This document shows positions 17,887 to 26,098 of a stretch of DNA of 64,000 nucleotides, one piece after another; position 1 is the first letter of the stretch; the number at the start of each line of letters is the position of its first letter. Source of the DNA: an uncultured Alphaproteobacteria bacterium (GTDB lineage Bacteria > Pseudomonadota > Alphaproteobacteria > HIMB59 > GCA-002718135); the NCBI GenBank assembly GCA_902524385.1, contig CABZCZ010000002.1, positions 102,596 to 166,595 of the forward strand, written 5' to 3'. The notes beneath the pieces were generated by a model. That model did not search any database, was not told the DNA's origin, and worked only from the letters and a program-made list of their open reading frames with translations. The translations under genes and the position numbers were made by a program.

Positions 17887-19215
17887 ATGATGTTAAGATT
17901 ATTTTTATCATTGGTTCTTGCCGTATCTTTTTTTGGTTCTTTTTCAGCTAAAGCTGAAACTGAATTATGGGGAGATTATTCTGGTGTAACTCTGAGAGTT
18001 AAACTGATCGGTGGAGGACAATACGAAGGATTATACAACGAAGTAATTCCATGGTGGGAAGAAAACACGGGTGGAAAAATTGAAATCGTAACACAAAAAA
18101 ATCACTTTGAATTAGACAAAGAAATTAAGAAAGATATTGCATCAGGCAATTTAGATTTTTGTGTAGCGTCCAACCACACAAGTTTTGCATCTCAATATGG
18201 CAATATTTACACGGACTTAAATAATATAATGCCTGCATCAGTTTTAGCAGATTATACACCATTAATTTTAGAGCACTCTACTGTTGATGGAAGATTAGTG
18301 CAAATGCCAAGACACAGTGATGTTAGTAACTTATATTATCAAAAAAGTTTATATGAAGATGCTGATAACAAAGCTAACTTTAAAGCAAAGTATGGCTATG
18401 ATTTAACGCCACCTGAAACTTGGGATCAAGTTAAAGATCAGGCTATCTTTTTCTCAAACCCGCCTGATTTCTACGGAACTCAATACGTTGGTAAAGAAGA
18501 AGCGATAGCAGGTCGGTTCTATGAGCTAATAATTGCAAATGGTGGAGCGTTATTTGACGAAGATTATCGTCCAATATTCAACTCAGCAGCAGGTGTTGAA
18601 GCTCTTCAATGGTTTATTGATTTGTATAATGCAAAAGCAGTTCCTGATGGAGTTTTAAACTATCTTTGGGATGACACTGGATTAGGTTTTGCAAGTGGAA
18701 CAATTGCTATGAACCTTGACTGGGCAGGATGGGCAGGTTTCTTTAATGATCCAGAAAACTCAAAAGTTGCTGGTGATATTGGACTTGTACGTGCTCCAAT
18801 GGGTTCTGGTGGTTTAAGAACTGGTTGGTCAGGATCACACTCTTTCTCAATGACAGAGTCATGTCCAGATAAAGAAGCAGCTGCATCATTCTTATGGGCT
18901 TTAACAAGTAATAAAGCACAAATGATTGAAGCAAGAGGTGGACTATCACCAACACGTCCGGCTATTTGGGATGCGATCATTGCTGAAAAGAAAGCTGAAG
19001 GTGATGAGTTTATGTTAATGGTATTTGAAACTTTCAAAATGTCATTGGCAGAAGATGCATTCACTCCACCACTAATTCCTGAGTGGATTGAATTCACTAA
19101 CGTTCTATATCCAGAACTTCAAGCAGCTATTCTTGGAGACAAATCTCCTGAAGATGCGCTAGCTACCGCTTCTAAGAAAGCAACTGAAATTATGGAAGAC
19201 GCTGGTTACTTCTAA
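17887..19215 (+). CDS. CUT1 sugar ABC transporter solute-binding protein
   Basis: A 442-residue periplasmic binding protein with a Sec signal peptide (hydrophobic core LFLSLVLAVSFFGSF, cleavage after AKA). Mature blocks such as VTQKNHFELDKEIKKDIASG and the SHSFSMTESCPDKEAA segment fit the MalE/UgpB superfamily. Two ATG codons are adjacent (17887 and 17890); the GGAGG at 17881-17885 spaces better to the second one, so the true protein may be one residue shorter. It heads a complete importer operon with two permeases and an ATPase. The substrate is unknown; the neighbourhood suggests a deoxysugar or sugar acid. Confidence 0.9.
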   Translation: MMLRLFLSLVLAVSFFGSFSAKAETELWGDYSGVTLRVKLIGGGQYEGLYNEVIPWWEENTGGKIEIVTQKNHFELDKEIKKDIASGNLDFCVASNHTSFASQYGNIYTDLNNIMPASVLADYTPLILEHSTVDGRLVQMPRHSDVSNLYYQKSLYEDADNKANFKAKYGYDLTPPETWDQVKDQAIFFSNPPDFYGTQYVGKEEAIAGRFYELIIANGGALFDEDYRPIFNSAAGVEALQWFIDLYNAKAVPDGVLNYLWDDTGLGFASGTIAMNLDWAGWAGFFNDPENSKVAGDIGLVRAPMGSGGLRTGWSGSHSFSMTESCPDKEAAASFLWALTSNKAQMIEARGGLSPTRPAIWDAIIAEKKAEGDEFMLMVFETFKMSLAEDAFTPPLIPEWIEFTNVLYPELQAAILGDKSPEDALATASKKATEIMEDAGYF

Positions 19216-19228
19216 CATTTACTAAAAT

Positions 19229-19258
19229 ACCTAGCTCTATTAATTAGAGCTAGGTTTC
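19229..19258 (+). terminator. Hairpin between binding-protein and permease genes
   Basis: An 11-bp perfect stem (19229-19239 with 19245-19255), 5-base loop, followed by a short T stretch. It lies 14 bases after the binding-protein stop and 14 before the permease start. The weak T-tract suggests a leaky terminator or a 3'-end stabiliser. Confidence 0.6.
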
Positions 19259-19268
19259 TAAATCTATC

Positions 19269-20156
19269 ATGAGAAAATTTCTAAATGGTCCATGGGTTTT
19301 ACTAATGCCCACTTTAATAATACTTACTTGTGTTGTTTTATTACCCTTGCTCCTATCATTATGGACAAGTTTTACACCTTTTAAATTAACTAAACCAGAT
19401 ACTCTCTATCGATTTGTTGGATTTAGAAATTACGAAAGGTTAATTGGGGATATTGATTTTTGGATTGCTTTTGGAAGAACAGTCTTATTTTTAGCTGTTG
19501 CTCTTAATTTAGAATTAGTCTTTGGTCTAGGAATAGCTTTATTGATAAATAAAATTACCTACGGACAAAGAACATTGAGAACACTAATGATGTTTCCAAT
19601 GATGTTTTCTCCAATTCTAGTTGGATTTCAATGGAAGTATATTTTTAATGACAATATTGGTTTGATGAATAATTTTCTAAGAGAATTTGGAGTCATACAA
19701 CCGATACCATGGCTAGTTGATGGCATTTTAGCAAACACTTCAATTATGGCAGCTGAAATATGGTCAAGTACTTCAGTATTTGCAATTTTATTATTAGCAG
19801 GTTTATTAGGTATACCTAAAGATCCTATTGAGGCTGCTAAAGTTGATGGATGCAACTCATGGCAAGTGTTTAAAAATATTACATTACCTTTCTTGATGCC
19901 TTTTGTATTTATTGCGATGACGATCAGATCATTAGATGTGGCAAGAGCTTATGATATTGTTCAGATGATGACTGGAGGAGGTCCAGCCAAAAGGACTGAA
20001 TTACTATGGACTTTAATTTCGAGAACTGGATATGTTGATGCTAAAATGGGAATGGCTAACGCAATGTCGTATATTTCAATTTTTCTTTCTATTGCGTTTA
20101 CTTTTTTCTTTTTTTACAAATTAGTAGAGGCAAGGCAGAGGTTAAGTTATGAATAA
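19269..20156 (+). CDS. CUT1-type sugar ABC transporter permease (MalF/UgpA-like)
   Basis: A 295-residue inner-membrane permease with about six helices. The EAA loop DPIEAAKVDGCNSWQVFKN and the following RAYDIVQMMTGGGPAKRTE are typical of MalF/UgpA subunits. It overlaps the next permease by 8 bases and is separated from the binding-protein gene by a hairpin. Confidence 0.92.
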   Translation: MRKFLNGPWVLLMPTLIILTCVVLLPLLLSLWTSFTPFKLTKPDTLYRFVGFRNYERLIGDIDFWIAFGRTVLFLAVALNLELVFGLGIALLINKITYGQRTLRTLMMFPMMFSPILVGFQWKYIFNDNIGLMNNFLREFGVIQPIPWLVDGILANTSIMAAEIWSSTSVFAILLLAGLLGIPKDPIEAAKVDGCNSWQVFKNITLPFLMPFVFIAMTIRSLDVARAYDIVQMMTGGGPAKRTELLWTLISRTGYVDAKMGMANAMSYISIFLSIAFTFFFFYKLVEARQRLSYE

Positions 20157-21009
20157 AAAACAAATCAATAATATTCTAATTTGGTTTTCAGCCATTGTTT
20201 TAATAATTTTAATTATGACTCCTGGCTTGTGGGTAGTCCTTACAGCATTTAGACCTCAAGTAGATGTTATGGCAAAACCTGCTGTTTGGATACCGCGTAA
20301 TTTAAACTTAATTCAATTTGAAACTATGCTCTTTGGCGGCTCTGAAGGATCAATGGGTAGAAGCCCTATTCCCGTTTTAAGTTATTTACGAAACTCTCTT
20401 ATAATTTCTTTTACAAGTACATTTATAGCAGTGTTAGTGGGCACAATTGGGGGATATGGTTTTGCGAGACATAATTTTAAGCACAAAAATAAATATTTTT
20501 TATTAATTATGCTAACTAGAACAATTCCTGGAATATCTCTAAGTTTACCAATCTTTATTATATTTTCAAAAATTGGTTTAATCGATACGCATATTGGGAT
20601 TATATTAGTTTTTGTTGCTTTAAATATTCCGTTTACAATTTGGCTAACAGACGGTTTTTTTAGACAAATTCCAAGAGCGATGTCTGAAGTAGCAATGACA
20701 GATGGTTGTACCAAACTACAAGCTTTTTGGCATATAGAGTTACCATTATCTAGATCAGGAATAGCATCTGCTGGAATATTTGCTTTTTTAATTTCATGGA
20801 ATGAATATGCACTAGTGTCAAATCTAGCAAGAAGCACAGATTCAAAAACATTAACTGTTGGACTTATGGATTTCACTGCGCAATTCACAATAAATTGGCC
20901 AGGAATGTGTGCTCTTGCAGTCTTTATTATTATTCCAGCACTAATATTAACCTTCATGGTTCAAAAGCATTTAGTAACAGGATTAACATTTGGAGGTGTA
21001 AAAGGATAA
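20149..21009 (+). CDS. CUT1-type sugar ABC transporter permease (MalG/UgpE-like)
   Basis: A 286-residue permease with about six membrane segments. The EAA loop reads MSEVAMTDGCTKLQAFWH and the C-terminal part has SWNEYALVSN, typical for MalG/UgpE proteins. Its stop shares one base with the ATPase start (TAATG), so the two are translationally coupled. Partner of 19269-20156. Confidence 0.92.
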   Translation: MNKKQINNILIWFSAIVLIILIMTPGLWVVLTAFRPQVDVMAKPAVWIPRNLNLIQFETMLFGGSEGSMGRSPIPVLSYLRNSLIISFTSTFIAVLVGTIGGYGFARHNFKHKNKYFLLIMLTRTIPGISLSLPIFIIFSKIGLIDTHIGIILVFVALNIPFTIWLTDGFFRQIPRAMSEVAMTDGCTKLQAFWHIELPLSRSGIASAGIFAFLISWNEYALVSNLARSTDSKTLTVGLMDFTAQFTINWPGMCALAVFIIIPALILTFMVQKHLVTGLTFGGVKG

Positions 21010-22103
21010 TGGCAAAAGTTATCTTACTAGGTGTCTCAAAGTTTTACGGAAAAGTTCAAGCAGTAAAAAAAATTGATTTAGAAATTATTGATAAAGAATT
21101 TTTAGTTTTAGTTGGTCCATCGGGTTGTGGAAAATCTTCTTCTTTAAGAATGATTGCAGGATTAGAGGAAATAGATGAGGGTGTTATTAAAATTGGTGAC
21201 AAAGAAATTAATAATCTAGAACCTAGAGAAAGAAACGTTTCAATGGTTTTCCAAAATTATGCTCTTTATCCTCATATGACAGTAGAGGAAAACTTAGGTT
21301 TTTCATTAAAGATCGCAGGACTTGCTAAAAAAGAAATTGAAGAAAGAGTACATGAGGCTGCAGGAATTTTAGATATAACTGAGTTTTTGCAAAGAAAACC
21401 ATCGCAATTATCAGGTGGTCAAAGACAAAGAGTTGCAATGGGAAGAGCTATTGTAAGAAGACCAGATGTTTTTTTATTTGATGAACCTTTATCTAATTTA
21501 GATGCAAAATTAAGAAATCAAATGAGGACAGAAATTAAAAGATTACATCAAAAAGTATCAACAACAATTGTCTACGTTACGCACGATCAAGTTGAGGCAA
21601 TGACTTTAGCTGATCGAATTGTAATTATGAAAGACGGTATAATAGAACAAATAGGAACACCATTAGACCTATTTGAGAGACCAGCTACAAAATTTGTAGC
21701 CACCTTTATTGGATCTCCTTCAATGAATATGATCAAAGCCTCAATAATAAATCACAATGACCAACTATCTATGAAAACAAACGATGGAATTATAGTGCCA
21801 GTACCCAAAGATAAACAAAATTTTGTAAGTGAAGGTCAAAATATTTCTTTTGGATTTAGAGCTGAAGATATAGTGCCACTAAAATTTGGACAAAAACCAT
21901 CTAGTGCATGGGAAATGCAATCATCGGTTAATCTAGCAGAACCACTTGGAACTGAAACTTTGATTTTTACAAACTTTGGTGAAATAGAAATAGTTAGTAG
22001 AATGTTTACACCAGAACAAGTTAAATCAAATGATCTTTTAGATTTTGCTTTAAATTTAGATAGAACATATTTATTCGATGAGAATAGCGGCTTAGCAATA
22101 TGA
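21009..22103 (+). CDS. CUT1 sugar ABC transporter ATP-binding protein (UgpC/MsmX type)
   Basis: A 364-residue ATPase. Walker A is GPSGCGKSS, the signature is LSGGQRQ, Walker B is DVFLFDEP and the switch histidine is in YVTHDQ. About 130 C-terminal residues form the regulatory OB-like domain seen in MalK/UgpC. The open frame runs 38 codons upstream, but the ATG at 21009 overlaps the permease stop and matches the conserved N-terminus. ATPases of this type often serve several CUT1 importers; this is the only one in the window and could also drive the importer at 9841-12945, which lacks its own. Confidence 0.93.
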   Translation: MAKVILLGVSKFYGKVQAVKKIDLEIIDKEFLVLVGPSGCGKSSSLRMIAGLEEIDEGVIKIGDKEINNLEPRERNVSMVFQNYALYPHMTVEENLGFSLKIAGLAKKEIEERVHEAAGILDITEFLQRKPSQLSGGQRQRVAMGRAIVRRPDVFLFDEPLSNLDAKLRNQMRTEIKRLHQKVSTTIVYVTHDQVEAMTLADRIVIMKDGIIEQIGTPLDLFERPATKFVATFIGSPSMNMIKASIINHNDQLSMKTNDGIIVPVPKDKQNFVSEGQNISFGFRAEDIVPLKFGQKPSSAWEMQSSVNLAEPLGTETLIFTNFGEIEIVSRMFTPEQVKSNDLLDFALNLDRTYLFDENSGLAI

Positions 22104-22756
22104 CAAGTTCTACAGAAATTTCAGATAGATTATCAAAATGTTTTAGTAGTGTTATCCATGATGTCATGAGAGATGATGGATTTAAAAATTTTGTTTTAAA
22201 TCCAAATATTAAATCTAATAAGGAAAAACACAAAATCGCAGGGCAAATTTTTACTATTGAAGGGGAATCAAATACTAGTTTCTCTCATCACGAAACACTC
22301 CTTGCTTGGACTGGTCTTTTATCTAAGGCTCCATCAGATAAAGTTCTTATCTGTCAACCAAACGATAATAATATAGCTTTAATGGGTGAGTTGAGTGCCG
22401 AAACTTTACAAAAGAAAAATATTAGAGGCTATATTTCTGATGGCGGGTGTAGAGATTTAGAATTTATAAACAAAATCGATTTTCCTGTTTGGTCGAAATT
22501 TTATACGCCTAAAGATGTCGTTGCTTATTGGAAGCCTACTAAATTTGAAGAAACTATTAAAATTGGAGATGTGGAAATACATAACGGTGATTATGCAATG
22601 GCAGATATTGATGGTGTTGTTATTATTCCCCAAGATAAAGTAATAGATATTTTGGAAAAATCAGAAAAATTAATTAATACTGAAAGCCAAGTTAGAAAAG
22701 CTATAAGAGAAGGAATGGATCCACAAGAAGCATATATTAAGTATAGCGTTTTTTAA
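22100..22756 (+). CDS. RraA-family aldolase/decarboxylase-like protein
   Basis: A 218-residue member of the RraA/HMG-aldolase family. The metal-site motif DGGCRDLEF near residue 114 matches the conserved G-x-x-R-D of 4-hydroxy-4-methyl-2-oxoglutarate aldolases and oxaloacetate decarboxylases, and MADIDGVVIIPQ is the usual C-terminal block. It overlaps the ATPase stop by 4 bases (ATGA), so it belongs to the importer operon. It ends convergently, overlapping the MaoC gene by 4 bases. Cleavage of a 4-hydroxy-2-oxo acid derived from the imported substrate is a reasonable inference; an RNase E inhibitor role is unlikely in this context. Confidence 0.82.
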   Translation: MTSSTEISDRLSKCFSSVIHDVMRDDGFKNFVLNPNIKSNKEKHKIAGQIFTIEGESNTSFSHHETLLAWTGLLSKAPSDKVLICQPNDNNIALMGELSAETLQKKNIRGYISDGGCRDLEFINKIDFPVWSKFYTPKDVVAYWKPTKFEETIKIGDVEIHNGDYAMADIDGVVIIPQDKVIDILEKSEKLINTESQVRKAIREGMDPQEAYIKYSVF

Positions 22757-23202
22757 GTAATTTTTCTTTCAACCAAAAGTATATGTTCAGAATAACAAAC
22801 ACATTTGTCATTTTGATTTAGAATTTCACACGCCTCATTAACCTGCCCGTATTGAGGTCTTTTCGGATCATCTTTTTTTTCTTTTATAGTAACCTTAGTG
22901 TGAATTGTATCACCTATAAAAACAGGATTAGGAAAACGAAGTCTTTCAAATCCATAGGTGAAAGCTCGCTTGTTAACTATCGAAGCTGTAAGTGCGATAC
23001 CTATCGAAAAAGTACAACTAAATTGTGCTATTCGTTGACCAAATGGTCCCTTTTTAGCAAACTCTGCATCAGTGTGATGAGGGTAAAAGTCTCCAGAGTG
23101 CATTGCGTGCATTACAATATCAGTTTCAGTGATGGTTCTGCCAACAGTGACTCTTTCCGCACCTAGTTCATAGTCTTCGAAGAATTGTTCTATTTCTACC
23201 AT
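22753..23202 (-). CDS. MaoC-family (R)-hydratase/dehydratase with intact catalytic His
   Basis: A 149-residue single hot-dog protein of the MaoC hydratase family, which adds water to or removes it from acyl-CoA thioesters. The catalytic loop SGDFYPHHTDAEFAKKGPFG keeps the Asp and His of the hydratase motif, with Tyr in place of the usual Asn. It starts divergently from a second MaoC gene 48 bases away. The pair probably forms a two-component hydratase for a CoA ester made by the CoA-transferase at 24950. Confidence 0.85.
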   Translation of the reverse strand: MVEIEQFFEDYELGAERVTVGRTITETDIVMHAMHSGDFYPHHTDAEFAKKGPFGQRIAQFSCTFSIGIALTASIVNKRAFTYGFERLRFPNPVFIGDTIHTKVTIKEKKDDPKRPQYGQVNEACEILNQNDKCVCYSEHILLVERKIT

Positions 23203-23250
23203 TTCTATTGAATAAATATTTCTCTGTAATAAGGTAGCATAATTGTAAAA

Positions 23251-23814
23251 ATGAATAAAGATAATAAATTTGAAAACACTGTTGGAATTGAGTCAACCTT
23301 TCCAAAAGATATGCCCAATGAGCATGGAGAAATTCCAGTATGGAATTCTGAAAACTGGTTTTATGAAGATGTTATTGTCGGTCATAAAATTAGATCTCTT
23401 CGCCGAACAATATCTGAAGGAGAGGCTATGCAATTTAATTGTATGGTTTTAGATATGCATCCATATGTAGGTGATGAACATTTTGCTAAAAATGAAGGTA
23501 TGTTCCAAAAAAGATTAGTAGCAGGAGCTTTGGTTTTTTCTTATGGGTTGGGTTTAGTTGCTACTAACTGTGTAAATTCTTTTAGTTATGGATATGACCG
23601 TTTAAGATTCATCAAACCAGTTTTTATTGGAGATACAATTTATACAATTAGAACTAATATGGAAAAAAAACCAAAATATGAAAAAATGGGTTTGGTAAGA
23701 ACCAGTTACGAAGTTTTTAAAGGTGAAGGCGAAATCGTTCTATATTGTGAGCACCTACATTCAGTTTTATATAAAAAACCAGAAGACTTTAAAGATAAAT
23801 ACGAAAAAAAATGA
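23251..23814 (+). CDS. MaoC-family hot-dog protein with altered catalytic motif
   Basis: A 187-residue MaoC-like protein sharing the layout of its neighbour (both have YG-x-[DE][14 protein letters not shown] near the C-terminus). Its hydratase loop reads [19 protein letters not shown], so the usual catalytic histidine two residues after proline is replaced, while the first Asp remains. This suggests a structural or substrate-binding partner for the other MaoC protein, or a changed reaction. It starts the operon running to 31241, and its stop overlaps the next start by 4 bases. Confidence 0.82.
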   Translation: MNKDNKFENTVGIESTFPKDMPNEHGEIPVWNSENWFYEDVIVGHKIRSLRRTISEGEAMQFNCMVLDMHPYVGDEHFAKNEGMFQKRLVAGALVFSYGLGLVATNCVNSFSYGYDRLRFIKPVFIGDTIYTIRTNMEKKPKYEKMGLVRTSYEVFKGEGEIVLYCEHLHSVLYKKPEDFKDKYEKK

Positions 23815-24941
23815 TTAACTTAAAGGGGATGACCTGGGATCATTCTAGAGGTTTTGACCCAATGGTTGCTACATCTAAAAAATTTCAGGAAATTCATAAT
23901 AATAAAGTTTCAATTGAATGGGATAAAAGACCATTACAAGCATTTGCAGATAGACCTATAGAAGACATGACCGATGATTATGATTTGATAGTAATAGACT
24001 ATCCTCATGTTGGTGAAGTGGCTCACAAAGGACTTTTACAAAACTTATACCTCAATGAATATCAATCTCAATTAAACGATTTAAAAAAGCAATCAGTTGG
24101 AAAATCGCATGAGAGTTATTTTATAGACAATAAACAATGGGCTCTTGCCATAGATGCTGCCTCACAGACCGCCTGTTACAGAGAAGATTTAGTTAGAGCA
24201 CTTCCATCCAAATGGGATGATGTTCTTTCATTAGCAAAAGAGAGAAAAGTTCTTTGGCCTTTAAAACCAGTTCATGCAATAAGTAGTTTTTATAGTATCT
24301 ATAACAACATTACTGAAGAATTAATCCCAGAAAAAAATTTTATTAATAAAGATGCTGGCGTTAAAACCCTTACAATGATGAAAGCTGTATCTAAAGAAAT
24401 AATCAATGATTGTTTAAGTATGGATCCAATTCAAACTGCTGAACTCATGACAGAGACTAATGATTTTTATTATTGTCCATACATTTATGGATTTTCAAAT
24501 TACTCGAGAAATAATTATAGAAAAAATATTTTGAAATATATCGATGTTTTAGATTTATCGGGTAAAGGTCCATCAGGAACACATTTAGGTGGCACTGGCA
24601 TAGCAGTATCAAATGTTAGTAAGAATAAAGATCTAGCAATTGAATATGCATTTTGGATAGCAGGGGCTGAATGTCAAAAGTCACTTTTTTACCAAAGTGG
24701 TGGACAGCCAGGAAATTCTGAAGCTTGGGAGGATGAAAAGATAAATCTAGAAACAAATGATTTTTTTAAAGCAACTCGTAAAACTCTTGATTTGGCATGG
24801 GTAAGACCAAGGCATAATGGTTATATGGAATTTCAAGACAAAAGTGGCGATCTCATTAATGAATATCTACAAACAGAAATTTCAGCTGAAAGTATTTGTG
24901 AAAAATTATCTGATATGTACAATAAGAGTTTCAAAGAATAA
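23811..24941 (+). CDS. Solute-binding-protein homologue without signal peptide (cytoplasmic)
   Basis: A 376-residue protein that looks like a mature ABC sugar-binding protein. The N-terminus starts directly with [15 protein letters not shown], the [13 protein letters not shown] block is typical of the C-terminal part of UgpB-type proteins, and GGTGIAVSN fits the hinge region. No signal peptide can exist upstream because the ATG overlaps the MaoC stop (ATGA). The protein therefore stays in the cytoplasm. It lies between MaoC and CoA-transferase genes, far from any permease. It may bind an acid or CoA intermediate, act as a sensor, or be a repurposed enzyme; the sequence does not decide. Confidence 0.75.
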   Translation: MINLKGMTWDHSRGFDPMVATSKKFQEIHNNKVSIEWDKRPLQAFADRPIEDMTDDYDLIVIDYPHVGEVAHKGLLQNLYLNEYQSQLNDLKKQSVGKSHESYFIDNKQWALAIDAASQTACYREDLVRALPSKWDDVLSLAKERKVLWPLKPVHAISSFYSIYNNITEELIPEKNFINKDAGVKTLTMMKAVSKEIINDCLSMDPIQTAELMTETNDFYYCPYIYGFSNYSRNNYRKNILKYIDVLDLSGKGPSGTHLGGTGIAVSNVSKNKDLAIEYAFWIAGAECQKSLFYQSGGQPGNSEAWEDEKINLETNDFFKATRKTLDLAWVRPRHNGYMEFQDKSGDLINEYLQTEISAESICEKLSDMYNKSFKE

Positions 24942-24949
24942 ATTATTGT

Positions 24950-26098
24950 ATGACTAAACCATTAGAAGGATTAACTGTATTAGAATTTAGCCAGTTTTTA
25001 TCAGGGCCATATGCAGGCTTAAGACTTGCTGATTTAGGAGCAAGAGTAATTAAAATTGAAAGACCAGAAGTTGGTGATCTTTGTAGAAACTTATATATAA
25101 GCGATACTGATCTCGAAGGTGATAGCACTTTATTTCATGCAATTAATAGAAATAAGGAAAGCTTTGCAGCAAATTTAAAAGATGCCAAAGATATAGAGTT
25201 AGTAAAAAAATTAATTGAGAAGGCAGATATAATTACACAAAATTTTAGACCAGGAGTAATAGAACGTATTGGTTTAGATTATAAAAATGTAAAAAAAATA
25301 AATCCAAAAATAGTTTATGGAACTATTTCTGGTTACGGATCTGATGGGCCCTGGAATTCATTACCTGGGCAAGATTTATTAGCACAATCTAGAACAGGTT
25401 TAGTTTGGTTAAATGGTAATGGAGGTGAAGCACCAACCCCAATGGGTTTGGCAGTTGCTGACATGTTGGCAGGACATACACTTGTTGAAGGTATACTAGC
25501 AGCGGTTATCAAAAGATTTCGAACAGATAATGGATCTCATGTAGAAACAAGTTTAGTTGAAGCCTTATTAGATTTTCAATTTGAAGTTCTTACGACATAT
25601 TTTAACGATGGAAACAGAAAGCCGCAAAGAAGTTCGTATAATAATGCCCACGCATATTTATCTGCTCCATATGGAATTTATAAAACATCCAATGGATATA
25701 TAGCAATTGCAATGACACCACTGCCTCAACTTGGTGAATTACTTGATTTAAATTCAATTAAAGATTTACATGATCAAAAAGAATGGTTCACAAAAAGAGA
25801 TGAAATTAAAAAAGATATTGGCGACTGGATTGAACATCAAACAACAGAACACTGGTTAAGTATTCTTGAGCCAGCAGATATATGGTGTGCTAAAGTACTT
25901 GATTGGGAAACAATGGTTAAACACGAAGGGTTCAAGATCCTCGATATGGTTCAGAGAATTAAAAGAGATGATGGACTTGATATTGAAACACTTCGTTGCC
26001 CAATAAAAATTGATGGAGAGATTTTTAAATCAAGTAAGGCAGCTCCAAAAATTGGAAATGACAATAATAGTATTATGAAAGAATTTGGTATCTCATGA
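24950..26098 (+). CDS. Class III (CaiB/BaiF-type) CoA-transferase
   Basis: A 382-residue family III CoA-transferase, which moves CoA between carboxylic acids through an aspartyl-CoA thioester. The N-terminal LEFSQFLSGPYAGLRLADLG and IKIERPEVGD blocks are diagnostic, and the catalytic Asp is in VADMLAGHTLVEG near residue 169. It overlaps the following enolase-family gene by 4 bases. With the two MaoC proteins it indicates that one branch of this operon works on a CoA ester, unlike the fuconate branch that needs no CoA. Confidence 0.9.
   Translation: MTKPLEGLTVLEFSQFLSGPYAGLRLADLGARVIKIERPEVGDLCRNLYISDTDLEGDSTLFHAINRNKESFAANLKDAKDIELVKKLIEKADIITQNFRPGVIERIGLDYKNVKKINPKIVYGTISGYGSDGPWNSLPGQDLLAQSRTGLVWLNGNGGEAPTPMGLAVADMLAGHTLVEGILAAVIKRFRTDNGSHVETSLVEALLDFQFEVLTTYFNDGNRKPQRSSYNNAHAYLSAPYGIYKTSNGYIAIAMTPLPQLGELLDLNSIKDLHDQKEWFTKRDEIKKDIGDWIEHQTTEHWLSILEPADIWCAKVLDWETMVKHEGFKILDMVQRIKRDDGLDIETLRCPIKIDGEIFKSSKAAPKIGNDNNSIMKEFGIS

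Noticed and set aside
18660..19097. Minus-strand open frame of 145 residues
   Set aside because: Antisense shadow of the binding-protein gene; composition reflects the reverse of that protein and there is no ribosome site.
20382..20957. Long minus-strand open frame of 191 residues
   Set aside because: It lies entirely inside the MalG-like permease gene, has no recognisable motif, and is a shadow of the strong real frame.
20895..21008. N-terminal extension of the UgpC-type ATPase
   Set aside because: It would overlap the permease by over 100 bases and adds residues not found in the family; TAATG coupling at 21009 is clear.
22852..23166. Plus-strand frame of 104 residues opposite the MaoC gene
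   Set aside because: The minus-strand MaoC frame has clear family motifs; this one is a cysteine- and serine-rich shadow.
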